DNA of 64,000 nt, taken from contig CAWFDX010000004.1 in the NCBI GenBank assembly GCA_963814645.1, positions 2,542,001 to 2,606,000 on the forward strand. The letters are read 5' to 3'. Made by a program: the position numbers and the translations under genes. Below are positions 25,989-36,244 of this stretch, in pieces (positions within the stretch are counted from its first letter, which is position 1; every line of letters starts with the position of its first letter). The notes below the pieces were generated by a model. The model ran no database searches and had not been told where the DNA came from. It saw only the letters and a program-made list of their open reading frames with translations. Source of the stretch: RYN-230 sp963814645. GTDB lineage: Bacteria > Actinomycetota > Actinomycetes > Streptosporangiales > Streptosporangiaceae.

Positions 25989-27101
25989 CTACTCGCCGGG
26001 CCGCGGCTGGCCAGCGCCCGGCCCGCCCGTGCCCGGTGTGCCCGTGCCCGGTGTGCCCGTGCCCGGTGTGCCCGTGGAGTCCCGAGTCACCAGCTCGGTG
26101 GACAGCTCGACCCGCTGGCTGCGCAGCGGGGTGCCGCCGATCAGATCGCCGAGCATCTCGGCGGCCACCCGGCCCATGTCGGCCAGCGGCTGGCGGACCG
26201 TGGTCAGCGGCGGGGACACCCAGCGGGCGGCGGGCAGGTCGTCGAAGCCGACCACGCTGAGATCCTCCGGCACCCGCAGGCCGCGCTGCCGGGCCGCCTC
26301 GTACACGCCCAGCGCCTGCTGGTCGCTGCCGGCGAAGATCGCGGTGGGCGGGCCGGCCAGGTCGAGCAGCTCGCCGCCGCACCGGAAGCCGCCCTCGTGC
26401 TGGAAGTCGCCGTGCCGGAGCAGCGCCGGGTCGCTGGGCAGCCCGGCCTGCTCCAGCGCATTGCGGTAGCCGTCGGCCCGGGCCCGGCTGCAGATGTAGC
26501 CCTGCGGGCCGGTGATGGCGCCGATCCGGCGGTGGCCGAGGCCGATCAGGTGCTCGGTGGCGGCGATGCCGCCGGCCCAGTTGGTCGCGCCCACGCTGGG
26601 CCGCGCCGGGTCGGGCAGGTTCACCGGGTCCACCACGACCAGCGGGATGCCGTCGGCGCGCAGCTGGGCCGTCGGCCCAATGGACAACTGGGCCAGCGGC
26701 CCGGCGGACAGCTCGGCGGTGACCAGGATGATGCCCTCGGTGTCGTGGCTGGCCAGCGCGCTGGTCCAGCTGGCCGGGCGGGCGCTGCCGTGGCGCACCG
26801 CGGACACCGCGACGGCCATCCCGTGGCCGGCGCACCAGTCCTCCACGCCGCGCAGGATCTCCACCGCCCACGGGCTGTTCAGCCCGTTGAAGATCAGGTC
26901 GATGAGGCCGGCCCGGCGGCCGCGGCGCGGCCCGGGCCGCTGGTAGTTGAGCTCATCGAGCAGGCGTTCCACCCGGGCCCGGGTGCCCGGGGCCACGTCG
27001 GGGCGGCCGTTGACCACTTTCGACACGGTGGGCAGCGAGACGCCGGCCTCGGCGGCGACCGCGGCCAGCGTGGGCCGCCGGCGAGGGCCCTCAGCCGGCA
27101 T
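25989..27101 (-). CDS. LacI-family transcriptional regulator of the xyl genes
   Basis: DNA-binding repressor with a sugar-binding core. The ATG at 27101 has a GGGAGGGG ribosome binding site and gives 370 residues. The helix-turn-helix (TLAAVAAEAGVSLPTVSKVVNGRPDV) and the hinge helix (RVERLLDELNYQRPG) lie within the first 60 residues. The periplasmic-binding-like core follows (LIDLIFNGLNSPWAVEILRG, GIILVTAELS, GAITGPQGYICSRARADGYRNAL, AIFAGSDQQALGVYEAAR). Its place directly before xylB-xylA points to control of xylose use, and a CGAAACTTTCG dyad 19 nt before its start suggests autoregulation. The C-terminus is extended by a low-complexity GTPGT repeat. Confidence 0.9.
   Translation of the reverse strand: MPAEGPRRRPTLAAVAAEAGVSLPTVSKVVNGRPDVAPGTRARVERLLDELNYQRPGPRRGRRAGLIDLIFNGLNSPWAVEILRGVEDWCAGHGMAVAVSAVRHGSARPASWTSALASHDTEGIILVTAELSAGPLAQLSIGPTAQLRADGIPLVVVDPVNLPDPARPSVGATNWAGGIAATEHLIGLGHRRIGAITGPQGYICSRARADGYRNALEQAGLPSDPALLRHGDFQHEGGFRCGGELLDLAGPPTAIFAGSDQQALGVYEAARQRGLRVPEDLSVVGFDDLPAARWVSPPLTTVRQPLADMGRVAAEMLGDLIGGTPLRSQRVELSTELVTRDSTGTPGTGTPGTGTPGTGGPGAGQPRPGE
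26029..26073 (-). repeat. Three exact 15-bp tandem repeats in the LacI C-terminus
   Basis: GTGCCCGGTGTGCCC (plus strand) occurs three times in a row at 26029-26043, 26044-26058 and 26059-26073. It is in frame on the minus strand and encodes five-residue Gly-Thr-Pro-Gly-Thr units beyond the usual end of the LacI fold. The copy number can change by slippage without breaking the frame. Confidence 0.9.
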
Positions 27102-27119
27102 CCGCACCCCTCCCGCCCT

Positions 27120-27130
27120 CGAAACTTTCG
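27120..27130 (-). promoter_or_regulatory. Operator candidate before the LacI gene
   Basis: CGAAACTTTCG is an 11-bp perfect dyad (5-1-5) in the 53-nt gap between the cupin gene and the LacI start. Odd-centred CG-containing dyads are common for LacI-type sites. The GAAACTTTC core is shared with the palindrome before the GH18 gene at 9282-9296. It would allow LacI autoregulation and control of xylB-xylA. Confidence 0.55.
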
Positions 27131-27154
27131 GCGCGGCTATCGTAACCCGGCCGG

Positions 27155-27922
27155 TCAGTCCTGGGCCGACGGCTCCGCTGGGTACGGGGTCAGCCGGCCG
27201 CACATGCCGTAGCCGCGCGGCCCGGCCGGGTGCGGCACCCGGACCAGGCCCGCGGCGCGCAGGTGCGCCGTGTCCTGGGCCTCGATGCCGTCCAGCTGCT
27301 GGCCGGTGAGTTCGGACACCGCGGCGGCCTGGCCACGCCACCGGCGCCGCCAGTCCGGCACCCGGGCCGCGGTCAGCGCGACCGCGGCGTCCAGGAACGG
27401 CTGCAGGGCGGCCGGCCCGTCCGCCAGCACCTGGTCGCGCAACGCCAGGAACCCCTCGATGGCCAGGTCCCGGCGGCGCCGTGCGGCCGCCGCCAGCGGA
27501 TCGTCTGAGGCCGGCCCGTCCGTGGCAGCGCCGTCCGCGGCCGGGCTCAGCGTGGCCGCCGCCTGGTACCGGGCCGGATCGGCCAGCACGTCGGGCGGGA
27601 AGGTCAGCACGCAGTCGCCCGCCTCGGGCAGGCCGGCGTTCTGCATGACGACCAGGATCTGCAGCTGGCCATCGTCATTGACCAGCCGGTGCACGGTGCC
27701 CGGGGTGAACCACAGGCAGTCGCCCGGGCGCAGCGGCGTCTCCTGGTAGCCGTGGCTGCCCAGGGTCTGCAGCCGGCCCGCGCCGCGCAGCACCACGTAC
27801 CCCTCGGTGGATGCCAGATGGATGTGCGCCGAGCCGCCGCGCAGCCCGTCCGCGGTCGGCCAGTCGTACACGTCGAGCAGGGTGACCCCGGTCGCGCCGG
27901 GGAACGCCTGGGCCGCGGTCAC
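27155..27922 (-). CDS. Cupin-domain protein with C-terminal helical extension
   Basis: 255 residues. The first 120 form a single cupin barrel: HIHLASTEGYVVLRGAGRLQTLG contains the first His/Glu motif, and LRPGDCLWFTPGTVHRLVN the second with its His. The metal set is therefore close to complete. The second half is helical and basic-acidic (LAAAARRRRDLAIEGFLALRDQVL) and is not recognised. It overlaps the DUF6807 gene by 4 nt and precedes the LacI gene. In this setting a sugar-binding or isomerising role in the same catabolic route is plausible but not shown. Confidence 0.7.
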   Translation of the reverse strand: MTAAQAFPGATGVTLLDVYDWPTADGLRGGSAHIHLASTEGYVVLRGAGRLQTLGSHGYQETPLRPGDCLWFTPGTVHRLVNDDGQLQILVVMQNAGLPEAGDCVLTFPPDVLADPARYQAAATLSPAADGAATDGPASDDPLAAAARRRRDLAIEGFLALRDQVLADGPAALQPFLDAAVALTAARVPDWRRRWRGQAAAVSELTGQQLDGIEAQDTAHLRAAGLVRVPHPAGPRGYGMCGRLTPYPAEPSAQD

Positions 27923-28866
27923 GCCACCGCTCCCGGCACGCCGAGCAGGTCACTGGCTTCCATCTCGGCCACCAGCTCGGCGCACCGCGCGGCCGGCAGC
28001 TCGCCGTCGGCTACCGCGACGTCGTAGCGCAGGTGCAGGCTCTGCCCGTCGGCCAGCATGAACTCGGCCGCGAAGAACGGCGCCGGGCACACGCAGGCGA
28101 ACGGCTCACTGCGCACGAACCACATGGTCGGGTGGCCCACGTTGCTGGGCGCATTGCGGAACACCAGGGTCGATGCCCGGTCCGCGTCGTGCCGCCCGGA
28201 GAACGCCAGCCACCGGCCGCGCCAGCCCATGTACTCGTCCCCGCCGGTGCCGCTGGACGTGATCACCCGGCCCGGGCTGAACGAGGCCGGGCCGCGCCAG
28301 AACAGCCCGCCGTAGCCGGCGTTCTCCCGGCCCGCCGTGGTCGGGCTGCCGAACGTGATGATGGCCCCGCGCACGTTGTGCAGGGTGGTGCGGAAGGCCA
28401 GCAGCCAGGCCTCCGTCCCGGGCAGCACCCGGGCGCCGATCTGCCGCCGCTCCTGCAGCCAGGTCTCGCCTTCCTGGGTGATCCAGGTCAGCTGCTCATC
28501 GACCCGGAGCACGCCGTCGGTCACTGCGGCGGTGCTGAATTCCTCATGCCGGATCCGCCCGTTGTTGGGCAGCTGCCGGTAGCCGTAGCCGCGCTGGAAC
28601 GTCGGGCCGCCCCAGAAGTTCTCCGGCCCGACGTGCGGCAGCGACCAGGCGATCCCTTTGTGCCAGACGTGATCCGCAGGCCGGAAGCCGGTCACCAGGT
28701 CACCGCGCAGCGTGCGCACCGGGTGGAAGTACGGCCGCGGCGACTCGACCTGCGGGTCGTCCGGCCGGTAGACGTAGCGGAACAGCTCGGTGCCGGCGTG
28801 GCTCAGCCGCAGCGAGCCGCCGTCGGCGTCGGTGAGGTGGGTCTCAGTGGTGGGCACCCTCACCAT
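27919..28866 (-). CDS. DUF6807 (PmoA-like) family protein
   Basis: 315 residues from the ATG at 28866, or 318 from the ATG at 28875. The sequence is that of the DUF6807 family, often named PmoA, found in sugar-acid and uronide loci of actinobacteria and planctomycetes. Recognisable stretches are RPYFHPVRTLRGDLVTGFRP, HVWHKGIAWSLPHVGPENFWGG, RHEEF, IGARVLPGTEAWLLAFRTTL, FGSPTTAGRENAGYGGLFWRGP and EPFACVCPAPFFAAEF. Many His, Trp and Arg residues suggest a carbohydrate-binding or lyase-type site; no catalysis is established. The start overlaps the end of the Gfo/Idh gene and the stop overlaps the cupin start, so the three genes are coupled. Confidence 0.8.
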   Translation of the reverse strand: MVRVPTTETHLTDADGGSLRLSHAGTELFRYVYRPDDPQVESPRPYFHPVRTLRGDLVTGFRPADHVWHKGIAWSLPHVGPENFWGGPTFQRGYGYRQLPNNGRIRHEEFSTAAVTDGVLRVDEQLTWITQEGETWLQERRQIGARVLPGTEAWLLAFRTTLHNVRGAIITFGSPTTAGRENAGYGGLFWRGPASFSPGRVITSSGTGGDEYMGWRGRWLAFSGRHDADRASTLVFRNAPSNVGHPTMWFVRSEPFACVCPAPFFAAEFMLADGQSLHLRYDVAVADGELPAARCAELVAEMEASDLLGVPGAVA

Positions 28867-30017
28867 TGTTCCCATCCCGGGGCCAGGCCGTCCATCCGGT
28901 CGTAACACGGCGATCCGGCGCCCAGATCGGCGGGGCGCACCACCCCGCCGCCGAACGCGGCCGCGTACAGCCCGGCCACCAGGGACATCGTGCCCCGGCT
29001 GTCCGGCAGCGTGACCGGCGGCGCGGCGTCCGCGCGCAGCGCGGCCAGCACGGCGGCGAACTGGGCCCGGTGCCCGCTGGGCGTGCCCGCCGTGGGCCGC
29101 GACCAGGCGGCCAGCACGGCCTGCTCGTGGCCGGGGGCCGGGGTGACCCGCCAGTCCTCGTCCCGGTATCCGTACAGGTGGCTGACCTCGACCGTGCCGT
29201 GCTCGAAGTCGAACCGCAGGTAGCTCTCTTCCCGCGGGGACAGCACGCTGTTCACCACGCTGGCCGCGGCGCCGCTGGCGAAGATCACGTGGGCCATGGA
29301 CAGGTCCTCGGTCTCCGTCCGGCGGGCCTGCCGCCGGGCGATGGCGGAGATCTCCGCCCAGTCGCCGAGCACATAGCGCAGCAGGTCCATCTGGTGGATG
29401 CCGTGCCCCATGGTCGGGCCGCCGCCCTCGGTCTGCCACCGGCCGCGCCACGGCACGTCGAAGTAGGCCTGATCGCGGAACCAGGTGGTGTGGCAGATGG
29501 CCAGCAGCGGCCGGCCCAGCACGCCCGAGTCGGCCACCGCGCGCAGCCGGCCCGCGGCCGACCCGAACCGGTGCTGGAACACGGTCGCGAACCACGGCCC
29601 GCCTGGCCGGGCCATCTCAGCCAGCAGGTCAAGCTCGCGCAGGCTCAGCGTGGGCGGCTTCTCGGCCAGCACCGACGCGCCCGCCGCCAGGCACTCCGCG
29701 GCCTGCGCGAAGTGCAGGCCCGGCGGGGTGCAGAGGTGAACCAGGTCAGGCTGGGCCGCGGCGAGCAGCCCGGCCAGGTCGGTGTGCAGGTCGGTGACGC
29801 CGTGCTCGGCGCCGAACGCGGCCAGCCGGGCCCGGTCGATGTCGGCCGCGCAGGCCAGTTCGGCACCGGGCAGCCGGTGCAGCGCGGCGGCATGCACGTC
29901 GGCGATGTTGCCGGTCCCGGCGATCGCGATCCGGACCGGCGGCACGGCGCCTGCCTGCCCTGCCTGCACTGGCTGCCTCCAATCCCGGACGCTATGGCCT
30001 GCGGTCCAGGCAGGCAA
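28860..30017 (-). CDS. Gfo/Idh/MocA family oxidoreductase
   Basis: NAD(P)-dependent dehydrogenase of sugars or cyclitols. The Rossmann motif RIAIAGTGNIADVHAAAL, the second strand ending LACAADIDRARL and the catalytic-Lys motif VLAEKPPTLSLRELDLL are present. The C-terminal alpha/beta domain has GGGPTMGHGIHQMDLLRYVLGD, with the usual Asp and His pair. The first 24 residues before VPPVRIAIAG look untypical, so a GTG at 29945 may be the true start (then 361 residues). A GTTTCGGAAAC dyad lies just upstream. It heads the group with DUF6807 and the cupin gene. Confidence 0.85.
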   Translation of the reverse strand: MPAWTAGHSVRDWRQPVQAGQAGAVPPVRIAIAGTGNIADVHAAALHRLPGAELACAADIDRARLAAFGAEHGVTDLHTDLAGLLAAAQPDLVHLCTPPGLHFAQAAECLAAGASVLAEKPPTLSLRELDLLAEMARPGGPWFATVFQHRFGSAAGRLRAVADSGVLGRPLLAICHTTWFRDQAYFDVPWRGRWQTEGGGPTMGHGIHQMDLLRYVLGDWAEISAIARRQARRTETEDLSMAHVIFASGAAASVVNSVLSPREESYLRFDFEHGTVEVSHLYGYRDEDWRVTPAPGHEQAVLAAWSRPTAGTPSGHRAQFAAVLAALRADAAPPVTLPDSRGTMSLVAGLYAAAFGGGVVRPADLGAGSPCYDRMDGLAPGWEQW

Positions 30018-30020
30018 TAA

Positions 30021-30038
30021 GTTTCGGAAACCTTTCGG
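30021..30038 (-). promoter_or_regulatory. Operator candidate before the Gfo/Idh gene
   Basis: GTTTCGGAAAC at 30021-30031 is an 11-bp dyad (5-1-5). It overlaps a second GAAAC-n-TTTC arrangement up to 30038, resembling the core of the sites at 9282 and 27120. It lies in the 43-nt gap between the transporter stop (30061) and the Gfo/Idh gene, a good place for an internal promoter controlled by the LacI protein. Confidence 0.5.
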
Positions 30039-30060
30039 CTTGTGAGCTGGCGGCCTGGCT

Positions 30061-31305
30061 TCAGCCGGGGCCGGGCTGGTCCACCGGCAGCGTGATGTTC
30101 CGGGCCGCCTGCCAGCCCGCGGCCAGTTCCAGGCCGGTGATGACCAGCAGGCAGCTGATCGGGACCGTCCAGCCGCCGCTCGCGGTGTGCAGGAACCCGA
30201 CGGCCAGCGGGCCGGCCGTGGCGACCAGGTAGCCGACGCTCTGCGCGAACGCGGACAGCGAGGCGGCCGCGCGTGGGTCGGGCGCCCGGGCCATGGTGAA
30301 GAAGATGGCCAGGCCGAGCGCGGAGCCCTGGCCCAGGCCGAGCAGCAGCACCCAGGCGGCGGCGCCGCCGAGCGGGGCGAACCAGGCCCCGGCCAGGCCC
30401 GCCACGCTGGCCGCGACGGTCCAGGCCATCAGCGCCCGTTGGTTCCTGGCCCGCTGCGCGAGCACCGGGATGACCAGCGCGCTGGGCACGCCGCCCAGCG
30501 ACATCAGCGCGAGCAGGGTGCCCGCGCCGGCCGGGCTGACCCCGCGATCGCGGAACATGGTCGGCAGCCAGGACAGGGCGGCGTAGAAGGTCAGGCTCTG
30601 CAGCCCCATGAACGCGGTGACCTGCCAGGCCAGCGCGTGCCGGTACACCTGGAGGCCGCGCCGTGGCGCGGCGGGCGCCAGGCCGCCGCCGGGCCGGGTG
30701 TGGAACCGCAACTGCGGCAGCCAGCACAGCGCGGCGGCCAGCGCCGGGAGCGCCCACAGGCCCAGCGACAGTGGCGCCGAGCCACCGGACAGCTTGTAGA
30801 CCGGGACCGCGATCAGCGAGCCGGCGATCGACCCGGCGGACAGGCTGAGCAGGTAGATCCCGATCAGCAGCCCGGCCTGCTCCGGCCGGCGCCGTTTGGC
30901 CAGGCTGGGCAGCAGCACGTTCATCAGCGCGATGGCGGCGGCCGCGATGGCGGTGCCGGGGAACAGCAGGCTGCCGGGCAGTGCGCCGCGCAGCAGCAGC
31001 CCGGCGGCCAGCAGCACCAGTGCGGCGCCGAGCACCCGTTCCTCGCCGAACCGGCGGCTGAGCGGCGCGGCCACCCCGGAGCACACGCCGAAGGCCAGCA
31101 CCGGCAGCGCGGCCAGCGCGGACAGCGCCGCGTTGGACAGGTTCAGGCTGGCGGCCAGCTCCGGGAACAGCGGCGGCAGGCTGGTGATGGCGGCCCGCAG
31201 ATTGAAGGCCAGTGCGACCATGCCGAGCACGAACACCGCGGTGCGCTGGGCACGCTGGCGCCCAGCGGATGCGGGCGGGGCGACGGGAGTGGCAGGTTCG
31301 GCCAT
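30061..31305 (-). CDS. Major facilitator transporter, CynX/NimT family
   Basis: Twelve-helix membrane transporter of 414 residues. The CynX/NimT look is clear: ALAFNLRAAITSLPPLFPEL in helix 1, ALPVLAFGVCSGVAAPLSRRFGEERVLG as the A-like motif between helices 2 and 3, MNVLLPSLAKRRRPEQAGLLIGIY, and SLTFYAALSWLPTMFRDRGV at the start of the second half. Members carry cyanate, nitroimidazole or other small anions, in or out. It lies upstream of the sugar genes on the same strand, but a 43-nt gap with an operator-like dyad separates them, so membership in that operon is uncertain. Confidence 0.85.
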   Translation of the reverse strand: MAEPATPVAPPASAGRQRAQRTAVFVLGMVALAFNLRAAITSLPPLFPELAASLNLSNAALSALAALPVLAFGVCSGVAAPLSRRFGEERVLGAALVLLAAGLLLRGALPGSLLFPGTAIAAAAIALMNVLLPSLAKRRRPEQAGLLIGIYLLSLSAGSIAGSLIAVPVYKLSGGSAPLSLGLWALPALAAALCWLPQLRFHTRPGGGLAPAAPRRGLQVYRHALAWQVTAFMGLQSLTFYAALSWLPTMFRDRGVSPAGAGTLLALMSLGGVPSALVIPVLAQRARNQRALMAWTVAASVAGLAGAWFAPLGGAAAWVLLLGLGQGSALGLAIFFTMARAPDPRAAASLSAFAQSVGYLVATAGPLAVGFLHTASGGWTVPISCLLVITGLELAAGWQAARNITLPVDQPGPG

Positions 31306-31325
31306 TTCCCGACCACGCTAACAGC

Positions 31326-31373
31326 GTGAATGCTGCAACCACACGGTCAGGTGCGCATGGTCGCAGCATTCAC
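31326..31373 (-). promoter_or_regulatory. Long inverted repeat upstream of the CynX-like gene
   Basis: Arms GTGAATGCTGCAACC (31326-31340) and GGTCGCAGCATTCAC (31359-31373) pair over 15 nt with one mismatch around an 18-nt spacer. It lies 20 nt before the transporter start and 40 nt after the ferritin-like stop, both on the minus strand. It could be a pair of operator half-sites for a dimeric repressor or a terminator; the moderate GC of the arms and the wide spacer favour an operator. Confidence 0.55.
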
Positions 31374-31412
31374 CCGGTTACCGGCCAGGGCTACATATGT
31401 CGGGTTAGCGCG

Positions 31413-32717
31413 CTAGCGGGTTATGCCGGGTGAGGTACGCGGGGGACGCAGCGCGGCGGGCACCTGGGGGGTCAGCTGGGCCTGGATCCCGGCGGCGCAC
31501 TTGGCCGCCGCGTCCACCGCGGCGATCGTGCTGTTCCGGCCAGCCGTCGTGGCGCACTGGCCGGCCAGCACCGCGACCCGCTCGCTGAGCAGCGCCCAGG
31601 CCGCGTCCCGCCACGGCACGAGGTTGCCCATCAGGTAGAACATCTCGAAGGCCGGGCCGACCGTGCGGCCCGGGTGGTCGGGCCCGGCCGGCAGCTGGGT
31701 GAGCGCATCTCCGAGCGGCGCCAGCACCCCGCTCATCAGGCTGAACGCCGCCTCGACGAGCAGGCCGAGCTGATCGTCGGTCTCGTCGGTGTGAGTGAAA
31801 AACCGCATCAGCACCTGGAGCAGTACCTCGTACCCGAGCGCGAACAGCCGGGCCACCTGGCGGGTGGCCGGGTCGCTGATCAGCGGCGGCTCGGCGGTGA
31901 GGTCGAACGGCTGCTGGGTGAACGCGGCCAGCACCGGCCGGGCCGGCTGGAACGCCGGGTCGGCCGCGGCCAGCCGGGAGTACTCGTCCCAGATGCCGAG
32001 GAACCGGCCGTAGTGCGCGGCCTGCCAGTCGCCGCGGGCGCCCTCACCCTGCTCGATGATGGTCTCGATGGCCTGCTGGGCGGAGGCCAGGTCGGTGACC
32101 GCGATCAGGTCGGGCCAGCGGAACATCTCCGGCGTGGCCTGGGCCCGCGGCGGCCCGACAAACAGCGCCCGCTCCCCCAGCCGGGCGGCCAGGTCACGAA
32201 GCCCCTGCTCGATGGCCCGGTAAAGATGCCCGACGGTGAGGAAATCCTGGGTGCGCGGCATGATCTCGCCCGGCTCGACCGGCTGGTGCGGCGGCGCGCC
32301 GGGCATGAACTCGACCGCGTCCATCCGCTCCATCCCCTCCGGCCGTTCCAGGTAGAGGAAATGGGTCAGCGCATCCGCGCCGAACGGCAGCAGGTCGAGC
32401 TGCACGCTGGGCGGGAAGTACGCCGAGCGCTGCGGGAAGTTGGGCCGGCCGATCGTCGGCGCCGCGCCGATGGCCGACATCACGTTGCACGCCAGCGCCA
32501 GGTGCAGCATCTCCTCAATGGCGATGTCGCGCAGCACCTGGCGCCAGCGCTCGGTCGCCGCGGCCTGCTCCGCGGTGAGGCCCTCCGCCGGATCCTGTTT
32601 CAGGCTGAACGCCGCGTACAGGTACTGGCACATGATCATGTGTTCTAGCTGCGTGGCCTCGGCTAGCAGGTACCACAGGTGCTCCCGGTGCTCGACCACG
32701 ATCTTCGGCTCGGCCAT
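31413..32717 (-). CDS. Ferritin-like domain protein (PF12902, VioB/iminophenyl-pyruvate-dimer-synthase type)
   Basis: 434 residues with the N-terminal ferritin-like four-helix bundle of PF12902. The two-Glu/His ligand pattern is visible: LLAEATQLEHMIMCQYLYAAFSL in helix 1, and IAIEEMLHLALACNVMSAIG in helix 2 (ExxH). A conserved NFPQRSAYFPPSVQLDLLPFG region follows. Proteins of this kind include the VioB N-terminal half and enzymes joining iminophenyl-pyruvates in bisindole pathways, but many are orphans as here; no indole pathway genes are adjacent. The C-terminal 200 residues are helical, with FEMFYLMGNLVPWRDAAWALL. Substrate unknown. Confidence 0.8.
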   Translation of the reverse strand: MAEPKIVVEHREHLWYLLAEATQLEHMIMCQYLYAAFSLKQDPAEGLTAEQAAATERWRQVLRDIAIEEMLHLALACNVMSAIGAAPTIGRPNFPQRSAYFPPSVQLDLLPFGADALTHFLYLERPEGMERMDAVEFMPGAPPHQPVEPGEIMPRTQDFLTVGHLYRAIEQGLRDLAARLGERALFVGPPRAQATPEMFRWPDLIAVTDLASAQQAIETIIEQGEGARGDWQAAHYGRFLGIWDEYSRLAAADPAFQPARPVLAAFTQQPFDLTAEPPLISDPATRQVARLFALGYEVLLQVLMRFFTHTDETDDQLGLLVEAAFSLMSGVLAPLGDALTQLPAGPDHPGRTVGPAFEMFYLMGNLVPWRDAAWALLSERVAVLAGQCATTAGRNSTIAAVDAAAKCAAGIQAQLTPQVPAALRPPRTSPGITR

Positions 32718-32794
32718 GACATTCCCCCGACTTCTCAGTCACCGTCCTTTCGAGCCCATGATTACACGATTACATAGCCGGTGTGAAAGGGGCT

Positions 32795-35551
<2,757 letters not shown>

Positions 35552-35575
35552 CAGGGTCCGCCTCCCGATCACAGG

Positions 35576-35593
35576 TATCTTGATATCGAGCTA
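35576..35593. promoter_or_regulatory. Operator candidate A between acnA and the cupin gene
   Basis: TATCTTGATATCGAGCTA is an imperfect 18-bp palindrome with the core CTTGATATCGAG. It starts 24 nt upstream of the acnA start codon. Fourteen of its 18 bases are identical to site B at 35622-35639, and the four differences keep the pairing pattern, which points to selection for a DNA-binding dimer. Confidence 0.7.
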
Positions 35594-35621
35594 AGTTCCA
35601 TATCCCACGTTATGATGCGCT

Positions 35622-35639
35622 TATCTCGACGTCAAGCTA
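35622..35639. promoter_or_regulatory. Operator candidate B between acnA and the cupin gene
   Basis: TATCTCGACGTCAAGCTA has the core CTCGACGTCAAG, a dyad like that of site A, with the same flanking TAT and CTA. The two sites are 46 bp apart centre to centre, between the two divergent genes, so one regulator could control both. The identity of the regulator is unknown. Confidence 0.7.
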
Positions 35640-35684
35640 CCCGCTGGGGGTGCCAGTCGGCGGCGGATCGGGGAGGATGTGCCG

Positions 35685-36032
35685 GTGACTGAACACTCCG
35701 AGCGCCCATGGGGCAGCTACACGGTTCTCACCGAGGGCGACTCTTTCAAGGTCAAAACACTCGAAGTGCACCCCGGGCGGCGGCTCAGCTACCAGAAGCA
35801 CGCCCGTCGCTCGGAGCACTGGTTCGTGGTGACCGGCGAGGGCATCGTCACCCTGGACGGGGTGGACGTGCCGGTGCACCGGGGCAGCACCATCGACGTC
35901 GGGCTGGGCGTGGCGCACCGGATACACAACACCGGCAGCAGGCCGCTGGTCTTCGTCGAGGTCCAGCACGGGGACTACTTCGGCGAGGATGACATCGTCC
36001 GGCTCGAAGACGACTACGGCCGGTCCGGCTAA
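35685..36032 (+). CDS. Mannose-6-phosphate isomerase type II-like cupin
   Basis: Small single-domain cupin of 115 residues, matching the C-terminal isomerase domain of type II phosphomannose isomerase / GDP-mannose pyrophosphorylases. Motifs: RPWGSYTVLTEGDSFKVKTLEV, PGRRLSYQKHARRSEHWFVVTGEG with the metal His/Glu residues, and IDVGLGVAHRIHNTGSRPLVFVEVQHG with the second His and the catalytic end. The GTG at 35685 lies 8 nt after GGAGG; a GTG at 35679 is too near to it. As a stand-alone domain it may isomerise mannose 6-phosphate or only bind sugar phosphates. Confidence 0.8.
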   Translation: MTEHSERPWGSYTVLTEGDSFKVKTLEVHPGRRLSYQKHARRSEHWFVVTGEGIVTLDGVDVPVHRGSTIDVGLGVAHRIHNTGSRPLVFVEVQHGDYFGEDDIVRLEDDYGRSG

Positions 36033-36052
36033 CCGGACCGGGCCGAGCGCGC

Positions 36053-36244
36053 ATGCCTGTGGACCGGCACTGCCGCCACTGCGCCGGCAACTGCCCTGGC
36101 GATTGCCTGCTGCCCGGGGACAGCGGCCTGTGCATCCACCGCCCGCTCCCCCGGCTGCCGCTGCGGATCCGGCTGCGGCTGATCGGCACCCGGCGGTTCT
36201 GGCGCCGGCTGCTGTGGGGTCCCGGTCCCCGCGGCATCGGTTAA
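36053..36244 (+). CDS. Small Cys-rich basic protein
   Basis: A 63-residue reading frame that begins 20 nt after the cupin gene and could be co-transcribed. The first third carries five Cys in the order C-x2-C-x3-C-x3-C, then one more near residue 27 (HCRHCAGNCPGDC), as in a small metal-binding knuckle. The rest is very basic (LPRLPLRIRLRLIGTRRFWRRLLWG). The high Arg content may partly come from the high GC, so a spurious frame is not excluded. Function not recognised. It ends within the stop of the convergent dehydrogenase gene. Confidence 0.42.
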   Translation: MPVDRHCRHCAGNCPGDCLLPGDSGLCIHRPLPRLPLRIRLRLIGTRRFWRRLLWGPGPRGIG

